Assembly (NCBI GenBank): GCA_002162675.1
Contig: MAAE01000062.1
Location: forward strand, 1-64,000
Origin: Colwellia sp. 39_35_sub15_T18
GTDB taxonomy: Bacteria > Pseudomonadota > Gammaproteobacteria > Enterobacterales > Alteromonadaceae
DNA length: 64,000 nucleotides
Direction: 5' to 3'
This document shows, piece after piece, positions 18,569 to 27,381 of the stretch. The notes below the pieces were generated by a model. It saw nothing but the letters and a program-made list of their open reading frames with translations, was not told the origin of the DNA and searched no databases. Made by a program: the position numbers and the translations under genes. Each line of letters begins with the position of its first letter. The stretch's first letter is position 1.

Positions 18569-18803
18569 AGATATAATTTAATATAAATTTTGGGGTTAAT
18601 TATGGTGTTGATATTGGCTTTGGTGTTGGTTTTGGTGTTGATAAGCATGCTAGCAATGCTCAATTATCGTCACTATTCACTACCGAGCCGCTATGCTCCA
18701 CAAAGAGCTCTTCGAGCCTACACAGAGGCTTTATTATTCTCAGTGTAGTATGGTGACCTCTATGTTCTCTGCGGTAATACTTTTTAAGCTGAATAACTAT
18801 CAA
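18569..18803. other. Intergenic stretch with a short GT-rich repeat
   Basis: Near 18602-18640 the word GGTGTTG or close variants recurs about four times. Nothing else was recognised. This is the region after ycgN and before the transporter gene; no clear terminator was seen. Confidence 0.4.
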
Positions 18804-19322
18804 CTAATCAAGATCATTAAGTGGCCAAATAACAATGTAGTCTTCAAAATTCTCAAGATCAACATCATCATCTTTGACTATTTTTCCACGTATTGACATA
18901 CCCGCTTTGTGCATGGCTGATTTTTTACCTTTATGCAGCAACGGATGCCAAGATGGCATGCCTCGCCCTTCTTGTAAGCGTCTATAAGTGCAACTTGGTG
19001 GCATAAAAAATACATCGGCTAAATTAGCTTGGGTTAATTGCACGCAATCTGGCACTAGTGTAGTTCGTTTCGCATATTGACTACATTGACAGGTTTTCTC
19101 ATTCAGCAAGTAACAAGCAATATTAGAATAATGTACTTGCTCACCATCTTTTAAGTGGTCGGTTGGTTGCAACTCGCTTTGCTCATCGGTATGTTCATCA
19201 TCAATAAATTTATTTAAACAACACTTAGCGCAGCCATCACACAGTGATTCCCACTCGCTACGAGACATTTGATCTAAGGTTTTATGTTGCCAAAATGGGC
19301 TGTTTTTTTGCTGTGCTGTCAT
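18804..19322 (-). CDS. ycgN: YcgN-family (UPF0260) cysteine-cluster protein
   Basis: The 172-residue protein has the CxxCxxxCC cluster (CDGCAKCCLNKF, about residues 28-40), CQCSQYAKRTTLVPDC and the block PPSCTYRRLQEGRGMPSWHPLL, which mark the YcgN/YkgJ-type zinc- or iron-chelating family. Its role is unknown. It carries an extra acidic stretch (DDEHTDEQSE) compared with E. coli YcgN (about 153). It is next to mltB-like and ycgL genes, a grouping common in this order. Confidence 0.9.
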   Translation of the reverse strand: MTAQQKNSPFWQHKTLDQMSRSEWESLCDGCAKCCLNKFIDDEHTDEQSELQPTDHLKDGEQVHYSNIACYLLNEKTCQCSQYAKRTTLVPDCVQLTQANLADVFFMPPSCTYRRLQEGRGMPSWHPLLHKGKKSAMHKAGMSIRGKIVKDDDVDLENFEDYIVIWPLNDLD

Positions 19323-19337
19323 AGTTAAAGGTACTTG

Positions 19338-20381
19338 CTAATGAATAGGTGGAAACTTGATTCGATCAGACAAGTGACCAACCGAGCTGACAAAATAATA
19401 TGATAAATTCCAATGCATCAAGCTTTTATAGTTATTGTAAGCTAAATAAGCACGGCCGTTTTCATCATCGGGAAAAACCAGTGCCGCCTTAATTTCAACC
19501 TTGGGAAGATTAGTACCATCGGTACGACGAATACCAAGTGCTTGCCATTGCGCTAAGGTTTTTTCGGTATTTGACCATGCCTTTAACCAGTTTTTGCGAC
19601 TACCGGTATTTTTAGGGATAGCTAATGAGATATCAAAGTCTTGCGGCAATTTAACCTGACGACCCCAAGTTAACTCATCATCCCAGCCTTCTTTTTGTAA
19701 ATAATTTGCCATGGAGGAAAAAATATCAACTTGGTTTTGCCAAATATCTTTTTTACCATCACCGTCACCATCAACAGCATAAGCTAAAAAGGAGGTTGGC
19801 ATAAATTGATTTTGCCCCATGGCGCCAGCCCATGAACCTTTCATATCATCAATTTTGATATGACCTTGGGCTAAAATGGTTAACGCTGCCCACAATTGTT
19901 TTTTAAAAAAAACTTCACGGCGTCCTTCGTAAGCAAGGGTAGATAATGCTGATACCACATTATATCCGCCAGTAAACTTGCCAAAATTAGTTTCTAAGCC
20001 CCATAAAGCGACAATAAAACGCGCTTGCACACCATAATCATGCGCTATTTTGGTCAGTACTTGTTGATGTTCTTTATATAAGGCACGCGCTTTTTTTACT
20101 TTCCAGCTTGGCACTCGCTTCGGCAGGTAAGTATCTAAGGTTTCAACTTTTTCTGGTTGTTTACGATCCGCCGTTACCGCACGTGCATGAAACTTTACGC
20201 TAGCAAAGCTTTCATCAATTAAGCTTTGCTTAAAACCTTGAGTTACTGCTTCTTTTTTTAACTGCACAATATATTGCTGGAAACCAGCTTCGGTCAGGTC
20301 TTTTGCTTGTAGCTCATTAAAAGGTATTAAAACCGTGCTTGAAATAAATAATACCAATGAAGCAATTTTACGCAATGTCAT
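19338..20381 (-). CDS. Lytic murein transglycosylase (MltB family, SLT_2)
   Basis: This periplasmic enzyme cuts peptidoglycan between MurNAc and GlcNAc. A signal peptide (MTLRKIASLVLFISSTVLIP ... LQA) precedes the SLT_2 domain. The catalytic Glu is in ALWGLETNFGKF (near residue 133), and SWAGAMGQNQFMPTSFLAYAVDGDGDGKKDIW is the family signature. The signal peptide has no lipobox Cys, so the protein is soluble rather than a lipoprotein like E. coli MltB. Length 347 is normal. Confidence 0.93.
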   Translation of the reverse strand: MTLRKIASLVLFISSTVLIPFNELQAKDLTEAGFQQYIVQLKKEAVTQGFKQSLIDESFASVKFHARAVTADRKQPEKVETLDTYLPKRVPSWKVKKARALYKEHQQVLTKIAHDYGVQARFIVALWGLETNFGKFTGGYNVVSALSTLAYEGRREVFFKKQLWAALTILAQGHIKIDDMKGSWAGAMGQNQFMPTSFLAYAVDGDGDGKKDIWQNQVDIFSSMANYLQKEGWDDELTWGRQVKLPQDFDISLAIPKNTGSRKNWLKAWSNTEKTLAQWQALGIRRTDGTNLPKVEIKAALVFPDDENGRAYLAYNNYKSLMHWNLSYYFVSSVGHLSDRIKFPPIH

Positions 20382-20384
20382 CCA

Positions 20385-20675
20385 CTACTCTCCTTGCTGA
20401 TTTTGCTTGTCCATGGCTGACTTATGCTCTTTTAATAAATCTTCTTTGGGTGGCGGTAACTGCAAATAATAGCCTTGCCCATTTAAATTAGCTTTCACTT
20501 TTGCTAAATCTGCAAAAGCTAATTTTTCTTTAGTGGCTAGATTAATTAGCGTCACTAAAGTAGGCGTGCCAAAAGTAAGCATTAAAGGCTCAGGAACGGT
20601 AGAGAAATCATCACGGGTTTTAACAAAAAGGTAGGTGTGTTCTTTTTTAGCGCTTTTATAAATGGCACATAGCAT
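20385..20675 (-). CDS. ycgL: YcgL-family (UPF0745) protein
   Basis: This 96-residue protein matches YcgL throughout: MLCAIYKSAKKEHTYLFV at the start and LNGQGYYLQLPPPKEDLL toward the end. Structures of the family show a compact alpha-beta fold; the function is not established. It lies three bases upstream of the transglycosylase gene, on the same strand, and is probably co-transcribed with it. Confidence 0.92.
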   Translation of the reverse strand: MLCAIYKSAKKEHTYLFVKTRDDFSTVPEPLMLTFGTPTLVTLINLATKEKLAFADLAKVKANLNGQGYYLQLPPPKEDLLKEHKSAMDKQNQQGE

Positions 20676-20833
20676 AATGGAGACCTATGGAGTTATTTCT
20701 AATCTTTATTTTTAATCTTGAATACAGCGACCAAGATAAATGGCTTATTAATATATCACGCACTGTTAATGATATGCGATACAATGCAACAATATATTAC
20801 ATATTTTTATACAACTAAAATTTTGGTAACCCA

Positions 20834-21244
20834 ATGAAAGCACCTTTATACGATGAAATTCTCGATATTTGTCAGCATATCGCTAACGCCTCTGCTCAAG
20901 ATGATGACGATGCGAGAAGCAATGCTTGTAAAAACTTACAAAAACTCTGTGCAACAAATCAAGACACCCCTAAAGATCACCCATTACAATGGGAGGCCTT
21001 AGCCGATTTTACCGAAGATGGTGATTTAGCTATAGATATTTATGACATAGCTTTAGCGAGTGCCGATAAATTACAACTACCCGCCTTTACTGCATCAATT
21101 TACTTAGCAATGGCGCAAAGACAGCAAGAGTTTGAAGAAACAGAAAAAACCATTGAGTTTGCTAAAAAAGCTGAAATTGCTAGCCAAAATATCGACAGCG
21201 AAGAGCTAAAACAAGAAATAAAAGCCTTTTTAGCCGCCCTTTAA
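20834..21244 (+). CDS. Conserved hypothetical protein, TPR-like helical
   Basis: I do not recognise a named family. The 136-residue product is acidic and helical. Its second half (AIDIYDIALASADKLQLPAFTASIYLAMAQRQQEFEETEKTIEFAKKAEIAS) reads like two helix-turn-helix repeats of TPR type. It starts with ATG after a modest GGTAACCCA spacing and stands between the divergent ycgL and the convergent rnd. GCCCTT-T-AAGGGC overlaps its stop codon. No signal peptide or membrane segment is visible. Confidence 0.7.
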   Translation: MKAPLYDEILDICQHIANASAQDDDDARSNACKNLQKLCATNQDTPKDHPLQWEALADFTEDGDLAIDIYDIALASADKLQLPAFTASIYLAMAQRQQEFEETEKTIEFAKKAEIASQNIDSEELKQEIKAFLAAL

Positions 21245-21262
21245 GGGCAGCTGCAAGCATAC

Positions 21263-22417
21263 TTAAGATTTAAAGCCCTTGTCTGCAAACTCTTGTAGTG
21301 CTTGACCAAATAGCTCATCACGCCAAGCCATTAAAATGTCAGGGGGTGTTTCATTAGCACCACTTAACTGTTTCGCCTCATTTAAATCAAAATACCAACT
21401 TAGAAACTGGTTAATTTGTTTTTTTGAGGCTAAATTTTCAATCATTAAGTTGTGTTTTTCACTCACCGTAAGCATAAAGGCTTTTACACTTTTAAAAATT
21501 TGCTTGTAACCGGGATATTCATCCAAGCGCTGTATTTTGTTTGGATAATCAATTTCATTATCTAACGATGCTTGTTTCAATACCGCCAACATCGCTTTAC
21601 CTTTGTGACGAATATCAAGTATTTCTGCACCGTCAAGTTTATTCATTGCCGCTAAGTTTTGCGGATTATGTTGAGCAACAGCCATTAAGGTATGTTCTTT
21701 AACCACAAACCCCAAGGGTAAATCACGTTTTTTCGCTTGCTGATAACGCCATTTGGCAAGGTGCTGTAGCGCATTTAGCTGTTTAGAGTTTAAACGCCAA
21801 GCGAGTTTAATTTGACGATATAATTGCTCTTCATCAATGGGTGTGAACTTTCGCTCAATTAAGAGCGCAGTTTCTTGTTTGGCATAATCAAACCGGCCTA
21901 CTTGCTCAATTTCTGTCACCAACTTAGGGTAAATAGCAAATAAATGCTCAACATCTGCGCTGGCATAATTTAACTGTTTTTGAGTCAGTGGTCTTTTAAC
22001 CCAGTCGGTACGCGATTCAGATTTGTCGAGTTCAATGCCAGTAAAATGTTCAACCATAGCGGCATAGCCCATAGATAAGCCGTGTCCTAAAAAGGACATC
22101 ATTATTTGGCTATCAATTAAATTAGCAGGCTTACAGTTAGCATTCGTTAAAAATACTTCTAAATCTTCCGAGCAAGCATGCAGCACTTTGGTAATATTTT
22201 CATTCGCTAGTAATTGCCAAAAAGGTGATAAATCATCTATGGCTATTGGGTCAATCAGCGCTAATTGCTGACCATCAAAAACCTGTAACAACCCCAGCCT
22301 AGGGTACAAGGTTCGCGTGCGAACAAACTCAGTATCTATGGCTAAAACACTGGCTTTGCTGTACTGCTGACAAAGGGTTTGTAAACTTAAATGATCTTCT
22401 ATTAATTGATACTGCAT
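21263..22417 (-). CDS. rnd: Ribonuclease D
   Basis: RNase D trims the 3' ends of tRNAs and other stable RNAs. Residues 1-190 form the DEDDy exonuclease: AIDTEFVRTRTLYP gives D and E, HACSEDLEVF the second Asp, and YASADVEHLFAIYPKL the Tyr and last Asp. HRDC domains follow (AWRLNSKQLNALQHLAKWRYQQAK around 205-230). Length 384 is close to the E. coli protein (375). It has its own promoter region downstream of rluB. Confidence 0.95.
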   Translation of the reverse strand: MQYQLIEDHLSLQTLCQQYSKASVLAIDTEFVRTRTLYPRLGLLQVFDGQQLALIDPIAIDDLSPFWQLLANENITKVLHACSEDLEVFLTNANCKPANLIDSQIMMSFLGHGLSMGYAAMVEHFTGIELDKSESRTDWVKRPLTQKQLNYASADVEHLFAIYPKLVTEIEQVGRFDYAKQETALLIERKFTPIDEEQLYRQIKLAWRLNSKQLNALQHLAKWRYQQAKKRDLPLGFVVKEHTLMAVAQHNPQNLAAMNKLDGAEILDIRHKGKAMLAVLKQASLDNEIDYPNKIQRLDEYPGYKQIFKSVKAFMLTVSEKHNLMIENLASKKQINQFLSWYFDLNEAKQLSGANETPPDILMAWRDELFGQALQEFADKGFKS

Positions 22418-22475
22418 AATTTTTATTAAATATAGTCGTTTAATTTTTGTCGAAACTCGTTATTACAATTTTTTA

Positions 22476-23558
22476 TTACGTTCTTCTGCGACGATTGGCT
22501 TGCTGATGACGTTGCTGATGTTTTTTCACAGAGCGACGAATTCGACGGCTTTTAGCATTATCCATCGCTTTTTCATCAACTTTCACTTTTGATTGCGTTT
22601 CAGGTGTTAACTGCACTAATTTACGATAATAGTTAACTTCTTTCAGGGCAAGTTCAGTCCAACCACCAAGCGGTAATTGACGTTTCATTTCCATATCGCC
22701 GTAACGCACTCGAATTAAGCGACTCACTTGTACTTCTTGGCTTTCCCATAAACGACGCACTTCACGGTTACGCCCTTCTGAAAGCACCACGTGAAACCAA
22801 TGGTTACGTCCTTCACCACCGCGATAAGTGATTTTTTGAAAACGTGCTAAACCATCTTCCAATTTAACGCCGGCGCGAAGTGTTTGTAACATGGCTTCAT
22901 TAATTTCACCAAAAACACGTACCGCATACTCACGTTCAACTTTTTGAGACGGATGCATCAAACGGTTAGCTAACTCACCATCAGTGGTAAATAGCAACAT
23001 GCCAGAAGTATTAATATCTAAACGACCAACCGCAACCCAACGACCCGTTTCTAATGGCGGTAAACGATCAAATACCGTTGCTCTACCTTCAGGATCTTTG
23101 CGAGTACACATTTCACCTTCTGGTTTGTTGTACATTAGCACACGGCAAAGTTCTTCTTCTTTGGCGGTTAATTTGGCTTGATGACCATCAATGCGAATTT
23201 GCTCACTACCGTCAACTCTATCGCCTAAAAAGGCAGTATTACCATCAATACTAACCCGTCCTTGGCTTATCATCGCTTCTATTTCACGGCGTGAGCCTTT
23301 ACCTGCTCGAGCAAGTACTTTTTGTAGTTTTTCAGAGTCTTTTACCGTCGCTTTTTGAAAATCGACTTTTACTGGCTTTTCTTCCGGCTTTTTACCTTTA
23401 TTTTGGCCTGCTTTACTCAAGCCTTTTTTAGCAACCGCTTTTTTACCTACACCACGACGGCCATATTTATTACTCTCTGACTTAGTGTCTGACTTACTGG
23501 CATGTTTGCTGTCGCTAGTCTCGCGTTTGCTGTTAGATTTTTTATTGTCTTGTGACAT
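22476..23558 (-). CDS. rluB: 23S rRNA pseudouridine 2605 synthase RluB
   Basis: RluB makes pseudouridine 2605 in 23S rRNA. After a Lys-rich N-terminal tail (about residues 1-75), an S4 domain ([30 protein letters not shown]) leads into the catalytic domain with [26 protein letters not shown], where the Asp is catalytic. [22 protein letters not shown] is the RluB/E/F motif. The C-terminal tail is very basic. The length (360) exceeds E. coli (291) because of both tails, common in this group. Confidence 0.94.
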   Translation of the reverse strand: MSQDNKKSNSKRETSDSKHASKSDTKSESNKYGRRGVGKKAVAKKGLSKAGQNKGKKPEEKPVKVDFQKATVKDSEKLQKVLARAGKGSRREIEAMISQGRVSIDGNTAFLGDRVDGSEQIRIDGHQAKLTAKEEELCRVLMYNKPEGEMCTRKDPEGRATVFDRLPPLETGRWVAVGRLDINTSGMLLFTTDGELANRLMHPSQKVEREYAVRVFGEINEAMLQTLRAGVKLEDGLARFQKITYRGGEGRNHWFHVVLSEGRNREVRRLWESQEVQVSRLIRVRYGDMEMKRQLPLGGWTELALKEVNYYRKLVQLTPETQSKVKVDEKAMDNAKSRRIRRSVKKHQQRHQQANRRRRT

Positions 23559-23618
23559 TATTTTTACTCGGTTACGTCAGTAGTAGTTCCCTAGAAACTT
23601 ACTTCTGGCTCAATTTAC

Positions 23619-23644
23619 ATTTTCGCGGTTAAAACCGCTCTTAC
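23619..23644 (-). repeat. REP-like palindrome overlapping the yciO stop
   Basis: On the minus strand this reads GTAAGA then GCGGTTTTAACCGC then GAAAAT. It shares the GTARGA head, the 14-bp palindrome with core CGGTTTTAACCG and the 26-base length with the repeat at 62839-62864. The TAA stop of yciO (23641-23643) lies inside it. Confidence 0.5.
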
Positions 23645-24261
23645 AAAAATGGCGAGGGATCGCCCTCACCCACTCGAATCACTTCAATATCATCGTTAGA
23701 AAAATCAACCACTGTGGTAGGGTGTTCACCTAAGTGACCGCCATTAATGATTAAATCAACTTGATGCTCTAGCAAGTCACGAATATGCTCAGGATCATAT
23801 TCTGCCGTCGATTCACCTGGCATGATCAAACTGGTAGACATTATAGGCTCTGCCAGTTCCGCCAACAAGGCTTGGCAAATATTATTATCAGGTACTCTAA
23901 TACCAATGGTTTTCTTTTTCGGATTAAGTAAGCGTTTAGGAACCTCTTTACTGCCTTTAAAAATAAAGGTATAGGCACCGGGAGTGTTCGCTTTTAACAA
24001 CCGATAGGCGCTATTATCAACACGAGTATATTCCGATAACTGCGATAGGTCCTGACAAACTAGTGTGAAGTTATGCTCTTTACTAATATCTCTAATTTGG
24101 CAAATTCGCTCTAATGCTTTTTTATCCCCTAAGTGGCATCCTAAGGCGTAACCTGAATCGGTTGGATAAACAATGACACCACCTTGATTGATAATAGCCA
24201 CGGCTTGTTTCATCAAGCGCCCTTGTGGATTATCTGGATGTACATAAAAAAACTGGCTCAT
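23641..24261 (-). CDS. yciO: YciO/Sua5/YrdC-family protein
   Basis: The 206-residue protein has the YrdC RNA-binding fold: GGVIVYPTDSGYALGCHLGDKKALERICQIR near the start and PGAYTFIFKGSKEVPKRLLNPKKKTIGIRVPD in the middle. YrdC/Sua5 make threonylcarbamoyl-AMP for tRNA t6A; the YciO branch, to which this belongs by its ending GEGDPSPFL and by being next to rnm, has a less certain role. It is 59 bases downstream of the PHP-domain gene rnm on the same strand. Confidence 0.9.
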   Translation of the reverse strand: MSQFFYVHPDNPQGRLMKQAVAIINQGGVIVYPTDSGYALGCHLGDKKALERICQIRDISKEHNFTLVCQDLSQLSEYTRVDNSAYRLLKANTPGAYTFIFKGSKEVPKRLLNPKKKTIGIRVPDNNICQALLAELAEPIMSTSLIMPGESTAEYDPEHIRDLLEHQVDLIINGGHLGEHPTTVVDFSNDDIEVIRVGEGDPSPFL

Positions 24262-24320
24262 GATATTTTCCTAATCTCAGGATTGATACTTCGTTATTCG
24301 ACACTATTAACTTACAATGA

Positions 24321-25226
24321 TTATGTCCACATTGCCCAAACGGGTTTTGCCTCATCGGGTAATGTTAAATTACGCCCTAAATCAGACCATTTATTGGGGT
24401 GATGAAAGTCAGAGCCCATGGATGCGTGCAAATCATATTCTAAACAATAGTTTAACATTGTTTGCCGCTGTTGGGGATTCATTTGTGGCAAAACCACCTC
24501 TAAAGCGTCTCCTTGATTTTCTTTAAAATGCACAATCAAACGCCTCAGCCATTTGGCTGATAAATCATAGCGAATAGGATGCGCCATTACCGCACTACCA
24601 CCAGCCGCGTGTATTGCGGTAACCGCTTCTTCAATTGCACACCATGTTGGTTTTACATAAGCTTTTTGGGTATTACGACCTTTTTTCCCTAAATATTGAT
24701 CAAACGCTTTTTGCATCGTGCCAACATGCCCTTGCTGATATAAGACTTTAGCAAAGTGTGCTCGGGTAATTGAGCCTTCGCCAGCAAGTTTTTTAGCATC
24801 ATGATAAGCATCAGGAAAACCACATTTAGCCAATTTCTCACCTATGGTAACTGCCCGTTGCTCTCGCGCTTGTTGCTGCTCAGTAATTAATTGCTGTATA
24901 GCGGCATTTTCAGTATCAATATTTAAGCCAACAATATGGATTTCAAAACCTTGCCAAGCGGTAGAAATTTCAATGCCAGAGATTAACTTTATTGGAATGT
25001 TTTTTTCCGAGATATACTCTTGGGCTATATCAAAACCAGCAATAGTGTCATGATCAGTTATCGCCAAAACCGCTATTTGATAGTTAACCGCCCTGTCTAT
25101 CAAGGTTTGCGGCGACAAACTGCCATCTGAGCAATGGGTATGACTGTGTAGGTCAATACGCCCATGCGCAAAGCCGTCATTTTTTTTAATAATAGGGGGG
25201 AAATCAATAGTTGACAGCAACGCCAT
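24321..25226 (-). CDS. rnm: PHP-domain 5'-3' exonuclease Rnm (YciV/TrpH)
   Basis: The PHP phosphoesterase motifs are clear: RIDLHSHTHCSDGSLSPQTL, AITDHDTIAG, HIVGLNID, VMAHPIRYDLS and GSDFHHPN, which supply the His/Asp metal ligands. In E. coli Rnm matures rRNA 5' ends and degrades short RNAs. I chose the ATG at 25226 (301 residues, near the family's 290). An in-frame ATG at 25292 would leave only 32 bp before trpL for the divergent trp promoter. The gene is head-to-head with the trp operon, as in enterobacteria. Confidence 0.92.
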   Translation of the reverse strand: MALLSTIDFPPIIKKNDGFAHGRIDLHSHTHCSDGSLSPQTLIDRAVNYQIAVLAITDHDTIAGFDIAQEYISEKNIPIKLISGIEISTAWQGFEIHIVGLNIDTENAAIQQLITEQQQAREQRAVTIGEKLAKCGFPDAYHDAKKLAGEGSITRAHFAKVLYQQGHVGTMQKAFDQYLGKKGRNTQKAYVKPTWCAIEEAVTAIHAAGGSAVMAHPIRYDLSAKWLRRLIVHFKENQGDALEVVLPQMNPQQRQTMLNYCLEYDLHASMGSDFHHPNKWSDLGRNLTLPDEAKPVWAMWT

Positions 25227-25324
25227 AATAAGGTCTTCTATAGGAACTTTCTGATGAGCAGGCTTTAGCACTAATTTTAGTAATAAACGCATACTCTGTG
25301 AAACATGATCGCAAGTTTACTGAC

Positions 25325-25405
25325 ATGAGCAAAATAATGATACTAGCAAAGCAATTTAATTTAACACATAGCCAACCTCGTTGGTGGTGGCATAACTCTA
25401 CTTAA
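25325..25405 (+). CDS. trpL: trp operon leader peptide (26 residues)
   Basis: An ATG at 25325 opens a 26-codon frame ending HSQPRWWWHNST and TAA (25403-25405). Three adjacent Trp codons (25382-25390) followed closely by mutually exclusive hairpins are the mark of a transcription-attenuation leader. An internal ATG at 25337 is also possible. The ribosome-binding site is weak. When Trp-tRNA is scarce, a ribosome stalled on the TGG codons would cover region 1 at 25391-25398. Confidence 0.85.
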   Translation: MSKIMILAKQFNLTHSQPRWWWHNST

Positions 25406-25485
25406 GTGGGTTGTGATAATTGCGTGTATCTTGCAAAAAGCATTTAAAATGCTAAAGCAGATCAAAAACAAATTTCAAAAACCCG
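25391..25485 (+). promoter_or_regulatory. trp attenuator: pause and antiterminator segments
   Basis: Region 1, CATAACTC (25391-25398), pairs over 8 bp with region 2, GGGTTGTG (25408-25415), counting two G-U pairs. Region 2, as GTGGGTT (25406-25412), can instead pair with region 3, AACCCGC (25479-25485). Region 3 is also the left arm of the terminator. A small palindrome, AGCATTTAAAATGCT (25439-25453), lies in between. The logic is that of the E. coli trp attenuator, with a longer gap between regions 2 and 3. Pairings were drawn by hand, without folding energies. Confidence 0.75.
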
Positions 25486-25503
25486 CTAAACTAGGCGGGT
25501 TTT
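25477..25503 (+). terminator. trp attenuator terminator
   Basis: AAAACCCGC (25477-25485) and GCGGGTTTT (25495-25503) form a 9-bp stem with a 9-base loop; the T-rich arm is followed by CTGCATTTT. It stands 72 bases after the trpL stop and about 190 bases before trpE, so it ends transcription when the leader is translated without stalling. Confidence 0.85.
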
Positions 25504-25536
25504 CTGCATTTTGAACAACCACTTTTTACAACAAAA

Positions 25537-25581
25537 CATTTACTACAAAAACATTTACTACAAAAACATTTACTACAAAAA
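25537..25581 (+). repeat. Three tandem 15-bp repeats between attenuator and second leader ORF
   Basis: CATTTACTACAAAAA occurs three times head to tail without change. The stretch is nearly free of G, so it would be unstructured in RNA and may keep the following ribosome-binding site open. A recent slippage expansion is the simplest origin. Confidence 0.8.
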
Positions 25582-25600
25582 AGAATAGAGAGAAAATACA

Positions 25601-25657
25601 ATGAACAAAACCAGAACATGGTTTCTTTGGTGGCTACAGCCAATTTATGCCGGATGA
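25601..25657 (+). CDS. Second Trp-rich leader peptide, directly upstream of trpE
   Basis: An 18-codon frame reads MNKTRTWFLWWLQPIYAG and stops with TGA, 35 bases before the trpE ATG. Three of 18 residues are Trp. AGAGAG lies 8-10 bases before the ATG. Unlike trpL it is followed by no visible terminator hairpin, so any control would be at the level of trpE translation or of mRNA stability. It lies after the attenuator and is made only on read-through. I know of no named peptide with this sequence. Confidence 0.6.
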   Translation: MNKTRTWFLWWLQPIYAG

Positions 25658-25692
25658 CTACATTTTAAATAAAATAAATTAAGAAGAAACTA

Positions 25693-27381
25693 ATGAGCCT
25701 AGATAACCTAGAGAACATAGATAACCAAAGTACAGCAACCGTATGTACCTTAACGGACAGCGCAAATTATCAAAGCGATCCTTTAAGCGTTTACCAATTG
25801 CTTTGCCATAATAAAGAAAATAACTTGCTGCTTGAGTCAGCAGAAATAGATCAAAAGCATTTATTACAAAGCCTATTACTAACCGATGCCGCCTTAAAAA
25901 TAGTTGCCAATGGGAATACCGTTACTTTTAATGCCCTAACACTTAATGGCCAAGCTGCATTGCAGTTTGCTGCAATTCAATTACAGCCTCATGCCGAACT
26001 TACGCTATCAAACGATAAACAAACCTTAACCGCCATTTTTTCCGATATCCCCACCGAGCTTGATGAAAAAGCTCGGTTAATGGCCGTTAATCCCTTTGAA
26101 AGTTTACGTTTATTTAAACGTATCGAAAACAGCAACAACCACCATTTTGCCATTTTTCTCGGTGGTGCATTCGCCTTTGACATGATCAGCATCAGTGAAA
26201 CCTTACCCGAGGTGCCCGACGGTGAAAATACTTGTCCTGATTTTGTTTATTATTTAGCTGAAACCTTAGTGGTTATTGATCATGAAGAGCGAAGTACTGA
26301 AATAATTGCTAATATTTTTTCTTGCTCAGAAACTGAAGCAACTCAAGCAAGTGTTCAGCAGCAGTTAACGGAGCGAGTAACGACAATAAAACGCTTATTG
26401 TCGGATGATATCACCACAGAACAAGTCGCTCATCTGAGTGAAATTGCAACACCAAATGCCTCAGGTTCAGATTCAGGATCAGGTTCACAAACAGTCACTG
26501 TTGATATTAGTGATGAGCAATTTTGTCAACATGTTGAACAGTTAAAAGAAAATATACGCGCAGGTGATATTTTTCAAGTGGTGCCCTCAAGAACTTTTTC
26601 ACTACCTTGTTTAGATAGCATAGCCGCTTATCAGGCATTAAAAATCACTAACCCAAGTCCTTATATGTTTTACCTTAAAGACAGTGACTTTTGTATATTT
26701 GGTGCCTCTCCTGAGTCAGCGATAAAATACCAACAAAACTCCCCTGAAGGCAAACGCCAAGTAGAAATATACCCTATTGCAGGTACTCGTCCGAGGGGAT
26801 TAAATAGTGACGGTAGCATCTCTTTAGATTTAGATTCGCGCATAGAGCTAGAGCTAAGACAAGATAAAAAAGAGTCAGCCGAGCACATTATGCTGGTTGA
26901 TTTAGCGCGCAATGATATCGCCCGAGTCTGTAAAGCAGGTACACGCCATGTTGCTGATTTATTAAAAGTTGACCGTTATTCTCACGTTATGCATCTCGTT
27001 TCACGTGTTTGTGGCACTTTACTCGAAGAGTTAGATGCTTTGCATGCTTATCAAGCTTGTATGAATATGGGTACGCTATCAGGCGCGCCAAAGGTGAAAG
27101 CGACGTCACTTATTAGAGAAATTGAAGGTAAACGACGTGGTAGCTATGGCGGCGCAGTAGGTTATTTAACCGGTGATGGTGAAATGGATACTTGTATTGT
27201 TATTCGCTCGGCATTTGTTAAAAACAATATAGCGCAAGTACAAGCAGGCGCAGGGGTTGTTTATGACTCAATCCCCCAAGCGGAAGCCGATGAAACCAAA
27301 CAAAAAGCACAGGCCGTGATCAATGCCGTTCTTTACTCAAATAAAGTAGCAAATGAATCATTAAATCAAGGAGCAAGCTAA
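25693..27381 (+). CDS. trpE: Anthranilate synthase component I
   Basis: TrpE turns chorismate into anthranilate with ammonia from TrpG. The chorismate-binding domain fills the C-terminal half: RAGDIFQVVPSRTFSLP, PYMFYLKD, FGASPESAIK, IAGTRPRG, ELRQDKKESAEHIMLVDLARND and YGGAVGYLTGDGEMDTCIVIRSA. The N-terminal feedback site pattern (LLLESAEID) is present. At 562 residues it is about 40 longer than E. coli TrpE, partly from a Ser/Gly linker (SGSDSGSGS near residue 257). The stop shares one base with the trpG start. Confidence 0.97.
   Translation: MSLDNLENIDNQSTATVCTLTDSANYQSDPLSVYQLLCHNKENNLLLESAEIDQKHLLQSLLLTDAALKIVANGNTVTFNALTLNGQAALQFAAIQLQPHAELTLSNDKQTLTAIFSDIPTELDEKARLMAVNPFESLRLFKRIENSNNHHFAIFLGGAFAFDMISISETLPEVPDGENTCPDFVYYLAETLVVIDHEERSTEIIANIFSCSETEATQASVQQQLTERVTTIKRLLSDDITTEQVAHLSEIATPNASGSDSGSGSQTVTVDISDEQFCQHVEQLKENIRAGDIFQVVPSRTFSLPCLDSIAAYQALKITNPSPYMFYLKDSDFCIFGASPESAIKYQQNSPEGKRQVEIYPIAGTRPRGLNSDGSISLDLDSRIELELRQDKKESAEHIMLVDLARNDIARVCKAGTRHVADLLKVDRYSHVMHLVSRVCGTLLEELDALHAYQACMNMGTLSGAPKVKATSLIREIEGKRRGSYGGAVGYLTGDGEMDTCIVIRSAFVKNNIAQVQAGAGVVYDSIPQAEADETKQKAQAVINAVLYSNKVANESLNQGAS

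Noticed and set aside
18693-18896. 67-codon plus-strand frame overlapping the end of ycgN
   Set aside because: It runs antisense into a conserved gene, lacks a binding site and resembles nothing known.
25268-25283. ACTAATTTTAGT palindrome near the trp promoter as a TrpR operator
   Set aside because: The spacing is two bases short of the TrpR consensus and CTAG is not present. It also lies in the possible rnm N-terminus, so evidence is too weak.
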